Part shown: positions 5,007 to 5,484 of the stretch, piece by piece | How the letters are laid out: every line of letters starts with the position of its first letter | Numbering within the stretch: the first letter of the stretch is position 1 | DNA from: M3007 sp032115775 | GTDB lineage: Bacteria; Bacteroidota; Bacteroidia; Chitinophagales; Saprospiraceae | DNA length: 5,484 bases | Reading direction: 5' to 3' | Assembly (NCBI GenBank): GCA_032115775.1 | Contig: JAUMBL010000124.1 | Location: 1 to 5,484, forward strand | Notes under the pieces: generated by a model | What the model saw: the letters and a program-made list of their open reading frames with translations, nothing else | The model's database searches: none | What the model was told of the DNA's origin: nothing | Position numbers and translations under genes: made by a program

Positions 5007-5484
5007 ATGAAACCGATTACATCTACGTACCTACTCGTCCTGGGTCTGTTCCTGCTTTCATTTCAAGTAATGAGCCAGGTAACGACTTCCTTCACCCCGA
5101 GCGCACCCAGCGCACCCATCGGGAGCAACATTGATTTGGAGCTGAAAGTCTCCAATTTCACCAACATCCTTTCAATCCAATTTCCGATCACCTTTCAAAA
5201 TTCGGTGCTGCAATTTGTGTCGGCGGATATGTTCGGCCTGCCCGGATTCGTCAACTCCAACTACAATGTGACGCCGGGAAAGATCGCGGTATCATGGTTC
5301 GCGGATTTGGGCGCCAATCCTAACGGCGTGACCCTGCCAGCCGGCACGACCCTGATGCGCCTGCGCTTCAAGGTGCTCGCCAACGGAACGGTTCCGGTCA
5401 ATATCAGCGGCAATACCGCGCCCGTTATCGAACTGGTAAACAATAACGGAAATCCGGTGACGCTGAATTACCAAACCGGCGGCA
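5007..5484 (+). CDS. Secreted cohesin-domain protein, N-terminal 159 residues (runs off right edge)
   Basis: An open frame from ATG 5007 continues to the window end. Residues 1-23 are a signal peptide (MKPITSTYLLVLGLFLLSFQ, probable cleavage VMS|Q). From residue 24 the sequence is a cohesin-like domain: PSAPIGSNIDLELKVSNF, then LSIQFPITF, SVLQF, a FGLPGF turn, GKIAVSWFADLG, TTLMRLRFKVLANGTVPV and a final VIELVNNNGNPV strand. It aligns block by block with the upstream protein (LSxQF, VLQF, GLP, L-R-L/F-KV...GTVP), so the two are paralogues in tandem. In the usual architecture the missing part would end in a T9SS sorting domain, but that is not seen. ATG 5007 is the natural start because the signal peptide begins there; the upstream AAAG is purine-rich but not a strong ribosome site. 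The 192-base gap and the terminator suggest its own promoter. Confidence 0.87.
   Translation, partial: MKPITSTYLLVLGLFLLSFQVMSQVTTSFTPSAPSAPIGSNIDLELKVSNFTNILSIQFPITFQNSVLQFVSADMFGLPGFVNSNYNVTPGKIAVSWFADLGANPNGVTLPAGTTLMRLRFKVLANGTVPVNISGNTAPVIELVNNNGNPVTLNYQTGG

Noticed and set aside
5261..5474. Minus-strand frames at the right edge (5261-5443, 5292-5474)
   Set aside because: They are antisense to the second cohesin gene, which is uninterrupted from 5007 to the window end.

Overview
The window reads as a piece of a Bacteroidota chromosome with fairly GC-rich codon use. The best guess within the phylum is the Saprospiria/Haliscomenobacter-like group, but that is inference from protein style alone. 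Three markers support the phylum: a DUF6029-type outer-membrane barrel, an Omp28-family lipoprotein, and a Por-type (type IX, T9SS) C-terminal sorting domain. One exact TAnnTTTG promoter-like box (the Bacteroidota -7 element) and the lack of clear Shine-Dalgarno sequences also fit.

Layout. Positions 1-186 hold the 5' end of an unrecognised minus-strand gene that runs off the left edge. Positions 187-918 are a long divergent intergenic stretch with several inverted repeats, weak short open frames and a candidate promoter at 838-845. Positions 919-3496 are a two-gene plus-strand operon: a signal-peptide-bearing DUF6029-like beta-barrel protein, then an Omp28-family thioredoxin-fold lipoprotein. 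Positions 3497-4019 are non-coding and unusually rich in hairpins. They include a perfect 24-bp stem with a 5-nt loop and a 22-bp near-identical direct repeat. Positions 4020-4814 encode a complete secreted cohesin-domain protein with a T9SS sorting domain, followed by a hairpin and T-tract terminator. From 5007 to the right edge lies the start of a second, paralogous cohesin-domain protein, cut by the window end.

How the genes fit together. All four plus-strand products are exported. The first pair looks like an outer-membrane barrel with a partner lipoprotein whose residues after the lipid-bearing cysteine (C-K-E-D) match the surface-export signal known from Capnocytophaga. The second pair are secreted cohesin-like proteins, at least one sent out through T9SS. 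The window is therefore a cell-envelope/surface locus. No defence system, mobile element, CRISPR array, tRNA or rRNA was seen. The least explained parts are the hairpin cluster at 3497-4019 and the structured 650-bp stretch left of the DUF6029 gene.
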